DNA of 52,590 nt from Neisseriaceae bacterium (GTDB lineage: Bacteria; Pseudomonadota; Gammaproteobacteria; Burkholderiales; UBA11063). Made by a program: the position numbers and the translations under genes. Positions 28,194-36,795 of this stretch are shown here, one piece after another (positions within the stretch are counted from its first letter, which is position 1; the number at the start of each line of letters is the position of its first letter). The stretch is from contig CANFGS010000015.1 in NCBI GenBank assembly GCA_947446595.1, positions 1 to 52,590 on the forward strand. The letters run 5' to 3'. Under the pieces are notes generated by a model. The model ran no database searches, was not told the DNA's origin, and saw nothing but the letters and a program-made list of their open reading frames with translations.

Positions 28194-30317
28194 ATGAAAC
28201 GATCTTTAATTGCAATTTTAATTGCAAGTATTATATTAAATGGCTGTGTGGGAGATAATGCTTCTACCAGCAAAATTGGCAATAACTCAAACAATGCTAA
28301 ATTAGCATCTACTAAAACTGCATTCATAAAAGCGTCAGGTGAACATCCTATCGAAAAACCTGATTATGATAAAAGAAAAGAAGAATACGATAAAATCAAA
28401 GATAAAATCGTAGTTGATCACGATACAGATAAACCAGCACCAGATAAATTTAATAATGGAAATCCTATTCATGAACTATTGGCACGATTACCTACTGAGC
28501 TTACGCAAAACTTCAATAATAACGATGGAAAAATCAGACTCATCAATAGTAGTGATAATTGGCAAACTACTTTAATAGAAAGAGGAATAAACTCTAAAAC
28601 TACAATAATTAATAAGTTCGGTGAAGAAACTCATCTTAGTGATGCTATCGTATATTTTGATCCAAATGCAACAACACCTACTATTTATGTAAATAATAAT
28701 GTTAATTATAATGCAAATGCTGATTCCCGTAAAGAGCTAGATTATGGATTAATTCGTGGCCTAGTTAAAAGCCAAAATATCCGTTTTGATAACGACTTTG
28801 TTCGGGCAGTTAGTAGTTTTAGCACAGTTGAAGGTATTGAGTATTATCGATACCCAGAATTACAATATATCAGTAAACTTGATGATAAAGATATCTCAAC
28901 TGAAGAAAACCAAGAAAAAATGGCAACTTTATTTGCTAGTATTATGTCTGACTCTTTAGAATATGGAGATGATTATAACAACGCTTGGCCACAAATGGCT
29001 AATTACCTCAAAGAGTTTGAGAAAAAAACACCTGATACAAGCACACAAGATTATATTAAGAACAATCTAAAGTATAATGATACACATAAACCTATGATAA
29101 AAATACTAGATCTAATTCCATATCAATTATTGAAAATGATTTTTTCCGATATAAAATTAGAAATCATTGAGAACGATGAATGGGATACCAAATTTGCTGA
29201 AGATGGCGCAATAGATCCTGATGATCCATTTAATACTCAATCAATAGTACCAGACGAAGTAAAAGATGCGATTGTTTATCAACGAAGGGAAAATGATAAT
29301 ATAAACAACAGAACCTTTACAAAAATCTATATTCGTCACTATAACGATGCTGAATATTATAATTCCATCGATAACAAAGTAAAACTATTAAACGCTATAT
29401 CTAGTAATTTATTAGATTTAAATAAGTTTAAAATTGAGCCTAGATTTTTAAATTTATTAAAATCAGATAATGCTAATAAATTATTTGAAGACAAACCAGC
29501 TTTAAAAGAGAAACTCTTTGAAGTCTTTAATGAGAATATCTCTAAAGATAAGGATCTAATAACATTATTTAGCAAGATTATGACTGATTATACAATTAAT
29601 AAAACGGATTTCAAAAATAATTGGCCAGAAATGACCAGTTATTTGGATGAAGCCATTGAATATATAAGTGATGCTCAGTTTTACTCCTATGAAATAGAAA
29701 CCTTTTTCAATGAAAAAAATGAAAAAATACAAAACCCTGTTACTATAATAAATTCAACCAGTAAGAATACTAAACTTCTTAAAAATGTGATAGTTGGCGA
29801 GCCAACTAAAGATAATTATGACGATATTAAAGATAAGGAAATTGAGACTCCTAGTATTTTACTAAGTCGTAATTACAAAGAACCGGTTTATATATTATCT
29901 CATTATGATGATTATACTGAAAAATTTACTGTTGTTGAAAAGTATTCTGATGACGGCAAGAAAACACCTATTATTATGAAATCATATGACCCTAAAGAGT
30001 ATATTAAACTTATAGTAGATGACATCAAAATTAAAAAGGAACAAGGAGTTAATTTTGATAGTATCGTTCTCATTTCATGTTTATCTGCAAATAATTACAA
30101 AGAAGACAAAAGAATATTGGATGGGAAAAATCCTATGGAAAGTCTAAATAAGGCTATAAAACAGGAGCTTGGAGATAACATCCCTGTCTTTGCTCCAGAT
30201 AAAATTATATATACATCTTATTCTAAAGGAGGCAGCCTTATAACCTTAAAATTTAATCGAAATACTGAACGAGAAAATAATAACATGGGTAGATTAAAGT
30301 CAACTCTAAATATGTAA
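28194..30317 (+). CDS. lethal-factor-like lipoprotein with C-terminal cysteine-peptidase-like domain
   Basis: This 707-residue protein starts with a lipoprotein signal (MKRSLIAILIASIILNGC, Cys18; the Asn at -2 is unusual). After a low-complexity, Lys/Asp-rich region come two related ATLF-like units, about 92-276 and 297-493. Unit 1 has LLARLPTELTQNF, DGKIRLIN and FASIMSDSLEYGDDYNNAW. Unit 2 has ILDLIPYQLLKM, KLEIIEND and FSKIMTDYTINKTDFKNNW. Both contain AIVY at the same place. They resemble the PA-binding domain I of anthrax lethal and edema factors. Neither unit has HExxH. The C-terminus (about 552-690) shows VYILSHYDD (His570), DSIVLISCLSA (Cys629) and VFAPDKIIYTS, the layout of C80/MARTX-like clan CD peptidases. 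The catalytic assignment is inference. Position behind the PA-like gene supports an A component. Confidence 0.7.
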   Translation: MKRSLIAILIASIILNGCVGDNASTSKIGNNSNNAKLASTKTAFIKASGEHPIEKPDYDKRKEEYDKIKDKIVVDHDTDKPAPDKFNNGNPIHELLARLPTELTQNFNNNDGKIRLINSSDNWQTTLIERGINSKTTIINKFGEETHLSDAIVYFDPNATTPTIYVNNNVNYNANADSRKELDYGLIRGLVKSQNIRFDNDFVRAVSSFSTVEGIEYYRYPELQYISKLDDKDISTEENQEKMATLFASIMSDSLEYGDDYNNAWPQMANYLKEFEKKTPDTSTQDYIKNNLKYNDTHKPMIKILDLIPYQLLKMIFSDIKLEIIENDEWDTKFAEDGAIDPDDPFNTQSIVPDEVKDAIVYQRRENDNINNRTFTKIYIRHYNDAEYYNSIDNKVKLLNAISSNLLDLNKFKIEPRFLNLLKSDNANKLFEDKPALKEKLFEVFNENISKDKDLITLFSKIMTDYTINKTDFKNNWPEMTSYLDEAIEYISDAQFYSYEIETFFNEKNEKIQNPVTIINSTSKNTKLLKNVIVGEPTKDNYDDIKDKEIETPSILLSRNYKEPVYILSHYDDYTEKFTVVEKYSDDGKKTPIIMKSYDPKEYIKLIVDDIKIKKEQGVNFDSIVLISCLSANNYKEDKRILDGKNPMESLNKAIKQELGDNIPVFAPDKIIYTSYSKGGSLITLKFNRNTERENNNMGRLKSTLNM

Positions 30318-30326
30318 GCATAGCAC

Positions 30327-30412
30327 TAAGATGCAGAGAGAGTTTGGAATCCATGCCCTAAATTACTTCAAGGGCATGGATCCCAATCTTCGTTGGGACG
30401 ACGAGCAAAAAA
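30327..30412 (+). repeat. dispersed palindromic repeat, copy A
   Basis: It contains GAGTTTGGAATCCATGC, then GGGCATGGATCCCA in inverted orientation, and a trailing CGTTGGGACGACGAG. The same order occurs in the copy at 31402-31640 and, inverted, at 48484-48612. The tail further matches the later copy at gacaaagtttgccgcgat (30442-30459). Confidence 0.75.
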
Positions 30413-30492
30413 GCACATCAAAATTGCGACTTGGTGCATACGACAAAGTTTGCCGCGATTCTAATATCGAATACCATTACTGATACAGGTAT

Positions 30493-30562
30493 CATCTTGT
30501 CCTTCTCAAACAAAACAAAGCTACTTCAAATTGAATTTGGAGCCATACACTTAATAATTCTA
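30493..30562 (+). repeat. dispersed repeat, degenerate copy
   Basis: TGTCCTTCTCAAACAAAAC, then GCTACTTCAA and GAATTTGGAGCC, then ATACACTTAAT line up with CGTCATTCCAAACAAAAAC, GCTGCTTCAA, GAGTTTGGAATCC and ATGCACTAAAT of the 31402 copy. Divergence is about one base in four. The long open frame running through it upstream of DUF4160 is an artefact of this repeat. Confidence 0.5.
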
Positions 30563-30637
30563 AAACTGCTAAAAAATATAGCAAATTTACCTCAAGTTGT
30601 GGTAAAGTTGTTAATAAAAAACATCGTTGGAGAGATA

Positions 30638-30898
30638 ATGCCAGAAATATCAAGATTTTTAGGGATAGTAATTAAAATGTATTGGGCGGAGCACAACCCA
30701 CCACATTTCCATGCTGAATATAATGAGTTCAGCGTAGAAATTGAAATTGAAACTTTGACTGTAAAAAAAGGTAAATTACCAGCACGTATACTTGGTTTAG
30801 TTATAGAATGGGCGGAACTACATCAAAAGGAATTATTAGAAAATTGGAATACCTTACAGACAACCCGTGAATACCATAGAATTAGTCCATTAATTTAG
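30638..30898 (+). CDS. DUF4160 family protein
   Basis: This 86-residue protein begins MPEISRFLGIVIKMYWAEHNPPHFHAEY. The NPPHFHAEY motif with clustered His is the DUF4160 signature. GGAGAG lies just upstream of the ATG at 30638; the open frame continues to 30431 but only through repeat sequence. DUF4160 genes very often stand directly before a DUF2442 gene, as here (9 nt gap). The pair is suspected to be toxin-antitoxin-like, but a biochemical function is not established to my knowledge. Confidence 0.8.
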   Translation: MPEISRFLGIVIKMYWAEHNPPHFHAEYNEFSVEIEIETLTVKKGKLPARILGLVIEWAELHQKELLENWNTLQTTREYHRISPLI

Positions 30899-30907
30899 GA
30901 GCAGAAG

Positions 30908-31201
30908 ATGATTGATATTGCTAAAGCTACACCGTTAGGAAATAAAAAACTTCTTATTAAATTTGATGAATATCCTGATGAGTGCGTTGTTGACATGAGT
31001 GAATTTTTAAAGTCTTGGAATGATTTTAATTTAGTTAAGGAACTAGAAAATGAAGATAATTTTCAAAATTTCAAAGTCGATCATGGTGCAATATTATGGG
31101 CAAATGGTTTTGATATTGCCCCAGAATACATATTCTTTCTAGCAAATAAATCAAAAAACGAGTATCAATTGTTATTTAAAGAATGGGGATATTTGAAATA
31201 G
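30908..31201 (+). CDS. DUF2442 family protein
   Basis: This 97-residue protein matches DUF2442: an N-terminal ATPLGNKKLLIKFDE strand pair, VVDMSEFL, the VDHGAILWANGFDIAPEYIF core and a short C-terminus. It is translated from an ATG with GGAGCAGAAG upstream, 9 nt after DUF4160. The two small cytosolic proteins are probably partners. Their place between dispersed repeats next to the toxin-like genes suggests mobile or accessory DNA. Confidence 0.8.
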   Translation: MIDIAKATPLGNKKLLIKFDEYPDECVVDMSEFLKSWNDFNLVKELENEDNFQNFKVDHGAILWANGFDIAPEYIFFLANKSKNEYQLLFKEWGYLK

Positions 31202-31401
31202 TTAAAACTAGAAACAATGAAAGTTTTAGTTTATTAAATATACTGCTTTGATTTATTATTTAATTTGTAATGAATAATATTATATGGGCCAGAAATATAA
31301 TCTAAAATTGGTAATCCATCAAAATCATTTTTTATGCCTACCGCAGAATATGAATATATAATAAATAATGCCTACTGATAATAGAAAAGCAGATAATCTC
31401 C

Positions 31402-31640
31402 CACCCGTCATTCCAAACAAAAACAAGATGCTGCTTCAAAAAGAGTTTGGAATCCATGCACTAAATTAGAGCAAGGGCATGGATCCCAGCCTGCTGCTTC
31501 GACGACGAGGAAAAAGTACATGAGGATTGCCAAAACGAAGCAACGCGAAGTTTCTGCGAAATCATCGCAGTAAGTCTTCACAATCTGACGAAGCTACTCA
31601 ATCCGTACAACGACGTTTGCCGCGATAGAGGGCGTCAGTA
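31402..31640 (+). repeat. dispersed palindromic repeat, copy B (longest)
   Basis: This copy starts at CGTCATTCCAAACAAAAAC and runs through GAGTTTGGAATCCATGC and AAGGGCATGGATCCCA. It then has GACGACGAGGAAAAAG and ends with gtttgccgcgatagagggcg. The 31202-31641 gap between DUF2442 and nrdA contains this repeat and otherwise AT-rich sequence in which I see no gene. Confidence 0.75.
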
Positions 31641-31641
31641 A

Positions 31642-34506
31642 TTATTGGCAGGATTCGCAGTCGGGATTATCTATCGAACAAAACTTCGCATCTGTTGCCG
31701 GTGTATTGTCAACTACTCCACCACCACCAAATTGACCACCTGTTGCAATACCATCTGCTGATACTGCATTTAGTTCACCACCACGTCCAGTTGATTTCTC
31801 TGCTGAAGTAGCTCCTAGCGTTCTTAGATAATAGGTTGTCTTAAGTCCTTTTGTCCAGGCGAATTTGTATATTTCATCAATCTTACGCCCTGATGGAGAT
31901 GCTAGATAAATGTTGAGCGATTGAGCTTGATCAATCCATTTTTGACGACGACTACCAGCTTCAATTAGCCATGAGGCATCAACTTCAAAAGCTGTAGCAT
32001 AGATTGATTTCATTGCTTCTGGGATACGATCAATCCTATTCAGGCTACCATCAAAGTATTTGATATCAGCAAGCATTGCTTCATCCCAAAGATTATTTTT
32101 CTTAAGATCTTCAACAAGAAACTCATTGATTACAGTAAATTCACCTGATAAATTTGATTTAACAAATATATTTTGATAAGTAGGCTCGATACATGCTGAT
32201 ACACCAATGATATTTGATATTGTAGCAGTTGGGGCTATCGCCAAACAGTTAGAGTTTCTCATACCATCTCTAAGAATTTTAGCTCTTAAACCGTCCCAAT
32301 CAAGAGTTGTATCTAGATTAACTTGAAGATATTGTTGCCCACGTTCTTCACCTAATAATTTTAGTGAGTCAAGTGGTAGAATACCTTGAGACCATAAGCT
32401 ACCATTGTAACTAGAATACTTACCACGCTCGATTGCTAGATCGCTTGAAGCTAGATATGCATAGTATGCAATTGCTTCCATAGATTTATCAGCAAATTCT
32501 ATCGCTTCTTTTGAAGCATAAGGAATCCTTAACATATGTAGGCAATCTTGAAATCCCATAAAACCAAGACCAACAGGACGATGAGCTAGATTTGAGTTAC
32601 GCGCTTTTTCTACTGGATAGAAATTAATATCAATAACATTGTCAAGCATACGCATAGCAGTAATTACAGTATGCTTAAGTTTCTCTTGATTGATTCTACC
32701 ATTTTCCATATGATTAACCAGATTTACTGATCCTAGATTACATACTGCAATTTCATGTTCATTGGTATTTAGCGTAATCTCAGTACATAAATTTGAGCTA
32801 TGTACCACGCCAGTGTGTTTCTGAGGAGATCTGATATTACATGGGTCTTTGAATGTAATCCATGGATGCCCAGTTTCAAATAGCATAGTTAGCATTTTTC
32901 TCCAAAGTTGCAAAGCTGGGATACGTTTAAATACTTTTATATCTCCCTTATCAGCCATTGCTTCATACTGTGTATACGCTTCTTCAAATGCTTTTCCATA
33001 CTTATCATGTAGATCAGGCACTTCATTAGGTGAGAATAATGTCCAATCAGCTTGTTCGTGAACACGCTTCATAAATAAATCAGGAATCCAGTTGGCAGAA
33101 TTCATATCATGACAACGACGTCTATCATCTCCAGTATTTTTACGTAATTCTAAGAATTCTTCAATATCAGCATGCCATGTTTCTAGATAAGCACATACTG
33201 CACCCTTTCTTTTCCCACCTTGGTTCACAGCAACCGCAGTATCATTAACCACTTTTAGAAATGGAATCACCCCTTGAGATTTACCATTAGTACCTTTAAT
33301 TGTAGCACCCATGGCACGTACTTGAGACCAGTCATTACCTAAGCCACCAGCAAATTTTGACAATAGTGCATTTTCTTTCAAAGCATCATAAATGCCAGCC
33401 AAATCATCACTAACGGTAGTTAGGTAGCAACTTGATAACTGCGAATGAAGAGTCCCAGCGTTAAATAGTGTAGGGGTTGAGGACATAAAATCAAAGCTAG
33501 ATAATAAATTATAAAAATCAATCGCTCTATCTTCTTTATTCGCTTCTTTAAGAGCCAATCCCATAGCTACCCGCATAAAAAACACTTGGGTCATTTCTAT
33601 ACGTTTACCGCTGATGTGTAAAAAATACCTATCGTACAGTGTTTGTAAGCCTAAATACTTAAACTGATTATCACGTTTAGCATTAAGTGCGTTAGCTAGT
33701 TTGGTTAAGTCATACGATGCTAATTTAGGATCTAGTAGTTCAGCATCAATACCAATTTTTATGTATTTAGGAAAGTATTCACGATACGCTTTATTCATAT
33801 CAGCAGCATCAACTTCTTTACCAAACACTTCTTCGGCAATTACATGCGCTAATAGTCTTGCCGTTACAAAATTATAAGCTGGTTCACGTTCGATTAACTG
33901 ACGTGAAGCTAATATAATTGATTTATATAATTCATCTTCACTAACGCCATCATAGACATTCTTAAGAGCTTCATCCAAAATAATTTTAGATGTAACATTT
34001 TGTAAACTACTACATGCAGCATCTACCACACCAAGTAAGTGTTTAGGGTCAAGTGGCTTTCTACTTCCATCAGGATATACTACATTTATAACATGTTTTG
34101 GTAGATTAACACCTTCTAATAACCGCTCTTGATTGCGTGCTTCACGATACAGTACATAGCTTCTAGCTACCTCATACTGCCCATTTCTCATAAGAGCTAG
34201 CTCAACTTGATCCTGAATCTCTTCAATATGAATCGAACCACCAGCAGGACGTCTATTTTGTAAAGTTTGAATAACTAATACTGTTAGGTTATGTATTTGA
34301 TCACGTACGCTATTACTTGATAATGTCTCATGCCCATGAACTGCAATGTATGCTTTTGTAATTGCAACGGTAATCTTGCTAGGATCAAACCTAACCACAC
34401 TACCAGTACGTCTAACTACTTGATATCCCGAAAATTCGCCAACTGGCGTTAAAGATTGTCCAAATTCTGCTGCTAATGCGCTAACTGTACCAGATAAATT
34501 TTCCAT
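31642..34506 (-). CDS. nrdA: ribonucleoside-diphosphate reductase, alpha subunit
   Basis: This class Ia reductase large subunit makes deoxynucleotides. At 954 residues it is longer than E. coli NrdA (761) because two ATP-cone-like regulatory regions stand at the N-terminus (VVRRTGSVVRFDPSKI at about 30 and VVYPDGSRKPLDPKHL at about 142). The catalytic barrel has the redox Cys in LSSCYL, the finger-loop motif NLCTEI, the GLGFMGFQDCL and PTATISNIIG segments, and the C-terminal Cys pair DNPDCESCQ. No nrdB lies in this window. Two upstream NrdR boxes indicate repression by NrdR. Confidence 0.94.
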   Translation of the reverse strand: MENLSGTVSALAAEFGQSLTPVGEFSGYQVVRRTGSVVRFDPSKITVAITKAYIAVHGHETLSSNSVRDQIHNLTVLVIQTLQNRRPAGGSIHIEEIQDQVELALMRNGQYEVARSYVLYREARNQERLLEGVNLPKHVINVVYPDGSRKPLDPKHLLGVVDAACSSLQNVTSKIILDEALKNVYDGVSEDELYKSIILASRQLIEREPAYNFVTARLLAHVIAEEVFGKEVDAADMNKAYREYFPKYIKIGIDAELLDPKLASYDLTKLANALNAKRDNQFKYLGLQTLYDRYFLHISGKRIEMTQVFFMRVAMGLALKEANKEDRAIDFYNLLSSFDFMSSTPTLFNAGTLHSQLSSCYLTTVSDDLAGIYDALKENALLSKFAGGLGNDWSQVRAMGATIKGTNGKSQGVIPFLKVVNDTAVAVNQGGKRKGAVCAYLETWHADIEEFLELRKNTGDDRRRCHDMNSANWIPDLFMKRVHEQADWTLFSPNEVPDLHDKYGKAFEEAYTQYEAMADKGDIKVFKRIPALQLWRKMLTMLFETGHPWITFKDPCNIRSPQKHTGVVHSSNLCTEITLNTNEHEIAVCNLGSVNLVNHMENGRINQEKLKHTVITAMRMLDNVIDINFYPVEKARNSNLAHRPVGLGFMGFQDCLHMLRIPYASKEAIEFADKSMEAIAYYAYLASSDLAIERGKYSSYNGSLWSQGILPLDSLKLLGEERGQQYLQVNLDTTLDWDGLRAKILRDGMRNSNCLAIAPTATISNIIGVSACIEPTYQNIFVKSNLSGEFTVINEFLVEDLKKNNLWDEAMLADIKYFDGSLNRIDRIPEAMKSIYATAFEVDASWLIEAGSRRQKWIDQAQSLNIYLASPSGRKIDEIYKFAWTKGLKTTYYLRTLGATSAEKSTGRGGELNAVSADGIATGGQFGGGGVVDNTPATDAKFCSIDNPDCESCQ

Positions 34507-34548
34507 TTATTTCTACCTTATCTAAACATTATGTGTAAAGGTCACAAA

Positions 34549-34596
34549 CCACTATAAGCTGTGTTTTTTATACTAACAATTCACTATATATAGTAT
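34549..34596 (-). promoter_or_regulatory. paired NrdR boxes upstream of nrdA
   Basis: Two sites match the NrdR consensus ACACTATATATAGTGT: CCACTATAAGCTGTGT (34549-34564, 11 of 16) and TCACTATATATAGTAT (34581-34596, 14 of 16). Their starts are 32 bp apart, about three helical turns, the spacing typical for NrdR operators. A TATAAT on the minus strand (34614-34609) lies just upstream as the likely -10. The remainder of 34507-34791 is an AT-rich divergent leader. Confidence 0.75.
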
Positions 34597-34791
34597 TTCA
34601 CTTCCATCATTATACAACAATATTTGGAAATAACATACACAAAAAAATTAAATTAAAACTTGACTTTTAGGCTACAATTGGTACTTGTAGGTTTTCGTAG
34701 AATAACCATAAAAAATATTATTCATGCTCCAAAATAATAATCGCATAAAAAATAATATTTATCCAAAGTTTTATTAAAGAATTGAGAAATA

Positions 34792-35682
34792 GTGGCTATC
34801 CAATGGTTCCCTGGACATATGGTTCGTGCAATATCCGATATCAAAGATTTGATTTCTGACATTGATATAGTGATTGAAGTACTTGATGCAAGGGCACCTT
34901 TTTCTAGTTGCAACCCGCTACTTCAAGATATTATAAAATATAAAAAAATAATCCGCTTACTTAATAAAAGCGATTTAGCTGATGATACTCTAACCCGCGA
35001 ATGGATAGAATACTTTAGTAATTCAAAGCAAACCGTTGCTATTACCGGCGACATGAGTAGCACCAAACAGCGAAGCCAAATTATCAAACTGTGTAAAAGC
35101 TTAGCTCCACATCGAAACAGTTTTGAAAAGCCTCTACGCGTAATGATTAGTGGAATCCCCAATGTAGGTAAATCAACGCTAATTAACCAACTAATTGGTA
35201 AAAAATCTGCCAAAACTGGTGATATACCTGCAGTTACCAAAGCTAATCAATGCCTAACTATAGCTGATGATTTTCTAATCTACGACACCCCAGGACTTAC
35301 TTGGCAAAAAATCCATTATCCACAAATTGGTTATCATTTAGCAATTTGTAATAGTATAGGTAGAAACGCTCTTGATGAAGATCTGGTAGCACTATATCTG
35401 ATAAACTATCTAAAAATACAGCACCCCTTATTCTTACAAACTAGATATAAACTCTCTGTGGAACAAATTTCACTAGCAGATGACGTTATTCTTGATACCA
35501 TAGGTAGTAAGCGTGGTTGCATAATGGCTGGTGGCATTATAAACCGTCAAAGAGCTGCAGAAATAATAATTCAAGACTTCAGAGATGGTCGCATGGGTAA
35601 AATAAGCTTAGAAACCCCAAAAATGTGGGAAGAATGGATTAGTGAAGCCGCAGCGGAAGCAGAAACTTTTGAATCAGAATAG
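34792..35682 (+). CDS. rbgA: ribosome biogenesis GTPase YlqF/RbgA
   Basis: This circularly permuted GTPase assists late 50S assembly. The order G4-G1-G3 is seen: LLNKSDLAD at about 60, the P-loop GIPNVGKSTLINQLIG at about 121, and DTPGL at about 165. The start is GTG at 34792, since MAIQWFPGHMVRAI is the family N-terminus. The 296-residue length is typical. It is upstream of gap by 87 nt and diverges from nrdA. Confidence 0.92.
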   Translation: MAIQWFPGHMVRAISDIKDLISDIDIVIEVLDARAPFSSCNPLLQDIIKYKKIIRLLNKSDLADDTLTREWIEYFSNSKQTVAITGDMSSTKQRSQIIKLCKSLAPHRNSFEKPLRVMISGIPNVGKSTLINQLIGKKSAKTGDIPAVTKANQCLTIADDFLIYDTPGLTWQKIHYPQIGYHLAICNSIGRNALDEDLVALYLINYLKIQHPLFLQTRYKLSVEQISLADDVILDTIGSKRGCIMAGGIINRQRAAEIIIQDFRDGRMGKISLETPKMWEEWISEAAAEAETFESE

Positions 35683-35715
35683 GTAGCAACGCACCCACAC
35701 AAACCTGATGCGATA

Positions 35716-35724
35716 TGTTAAAAT
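35716..35724 (+). promoter_or_regulatory. candidate extended -10 promoter of gap-pyk
   Basis: TGTTAAAAT forms an extended -10, 45 nt ahead of the gap start codon. AAAAAAGGAA at 35754-35763 is the ribosome binding site. No clear -35. Confidence 0.4.
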
Positions 35725-35769
35725 AGCGAGTCTATAAATAATTTACACTACTAAAAAAGGAATTTAATT

Positions 35770-36783
35770 ATGGCAATAAAAATTGCAATTAATGGTTATG
35801 GCCGAATCGGCCGTTGTGTATTACGTGCTTTGTTTGAGTCTAAGCGCACTCAAGATATCGAATTAGTAGCTATAAACAACCTAGGTGGTAATATTCCAAT
35901 TAATGCACATATCACTCAGCATGACTCGGTACACGGTTATTTTAGTGCTAAAGTAGAATACGATAACGAACACCTGATAGTCGATGGGCATAAAATCAAA
36001 TTCCTAGAACAACGTGATCCAAAATTACTCCCATGGAAAGAGCTTGGAGTAGATGTTGTTCTTGAATGTTCAGGTGTATTTACTTCTAAAGAAAAAGCTA
36101 GTGGCCATTTGATTGCTGGAGCAAAAAAAGTTATTATTTCAGCACCTGGTGGAGACGATGTTGATGCAACCGTAGTATACGGTGTAAATCACGATATCTT
36201 AACTAAAGATATGACTGTAATCTCCAATGCTTCTTGTACTACTAATTGCCTAGCACCTGTTGCACAAGTCCTTAACGAACTAGTTGGAATTGAAAGTGGC
36301 TTAATGACTACTATTCACTCTTTCACTAGTGATCAGGTATTACTAGATAACTACCATAGTGATATGCATAGAGCAAGAGCTGCAACTATGTCAATGATTC
36401 CAACTAAGACTGGAGCTGCAAAAGCTGTAGGTCTTGTATTACCAGAACTAAAAGGCAAGCTTGATGGTCTAGCTGTTAGAGTTCCAACACCCAATGTATC
36501 ATTAGTTGACTTGGTGTTTAGTGCCAAACGCGATACTACGGTTGAAGAAATTAATAAAGCAATTGTGGAAGCTGCAAATGGTCGTCTAAAAGGTGTTTTG
36601 CAAGTAAATAATTTACCTTTAGTGTCTATTGATTTTAATCATAACTCGCATTCCTCTATTTTTGATGCAACCCAAACACGGGTATCAGGTAGACTTGTAA
36701 AAGTATTTAGTTGGTATGATAACGAATGGGGTTTCTCTAACCGTATGCTTGATAATGTAATAGCTTTAACTAACGCCAAATAA
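35770..36783 (+). CDS. gap: glyceraldehyde-3-phosphate dehydrogenase
   Basis: The enzyme oxidises glyceraldehyde-3-phosphate in glycolysis. NAD-binding [15 protein letters not shown], catalytic Cys in [13 protein letters not shown], His in [32 protein letters not shown] and [13 protein letters not shown] are all present. Length 337 residues is standard. An erythrose-4-phosphate dehydrogenase (Epd) role is less likely, given the pyruvate kinase gene 12 nt downstream, which argues for glycolysis. Confidence 0.94.
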   Translation: MAIKIAINGYGRIGRCVLRALFESKRTQDIELVAINNLGGNIPINAHITQHDSVHGYFSAKVEYDNEHLIVDGHKIKFLEQRDPKLLPWKELGVDVVLECSGVFTSKEKASGHLIAGAKKVIISAPGGDDVDATVVYGVNHDILTKDMTVISNASCTTNCLAPVAQVLNELVGIESGLMTTIHSFTSDQVLLDNYHSDMHRARAATMSMIPTKTGAAKAVGLVLPELKGKLDGLAVRVPTPNVSLVDLVFSAKRDTTVEEINKAIVEAANGRLKGVLQVNNLPLVSIDFNHNSHSSIFDATQTRVSGRLVKVFSWYDNEWGFSNRMLDNVIALTNAK

Positions 36784-36795
36784 AGGATTTTAAAT

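Noticed and set aside
28194-30317. Lethal-factor-type zinc metalloprotease activity
   Set aside because: Neither ATLF unit contains HExxH; the equivalent helices read RKELDYGLIRG and NKVKLLNAISS.
30431-30637. N-terminal extension of the DUF4160 protein
   Set aside because: This stretch is a degenerate repeat copy, and a good ribosome site plus the family N-terminus place the start at 30638.
30327-31640. Repeated palindromic segments as a CRISPR array
   Set aside because: Copies are too long, irregularly spaced and partly inverted relative to each other, with no constant repeat-spacer rhythm and no cas genes.
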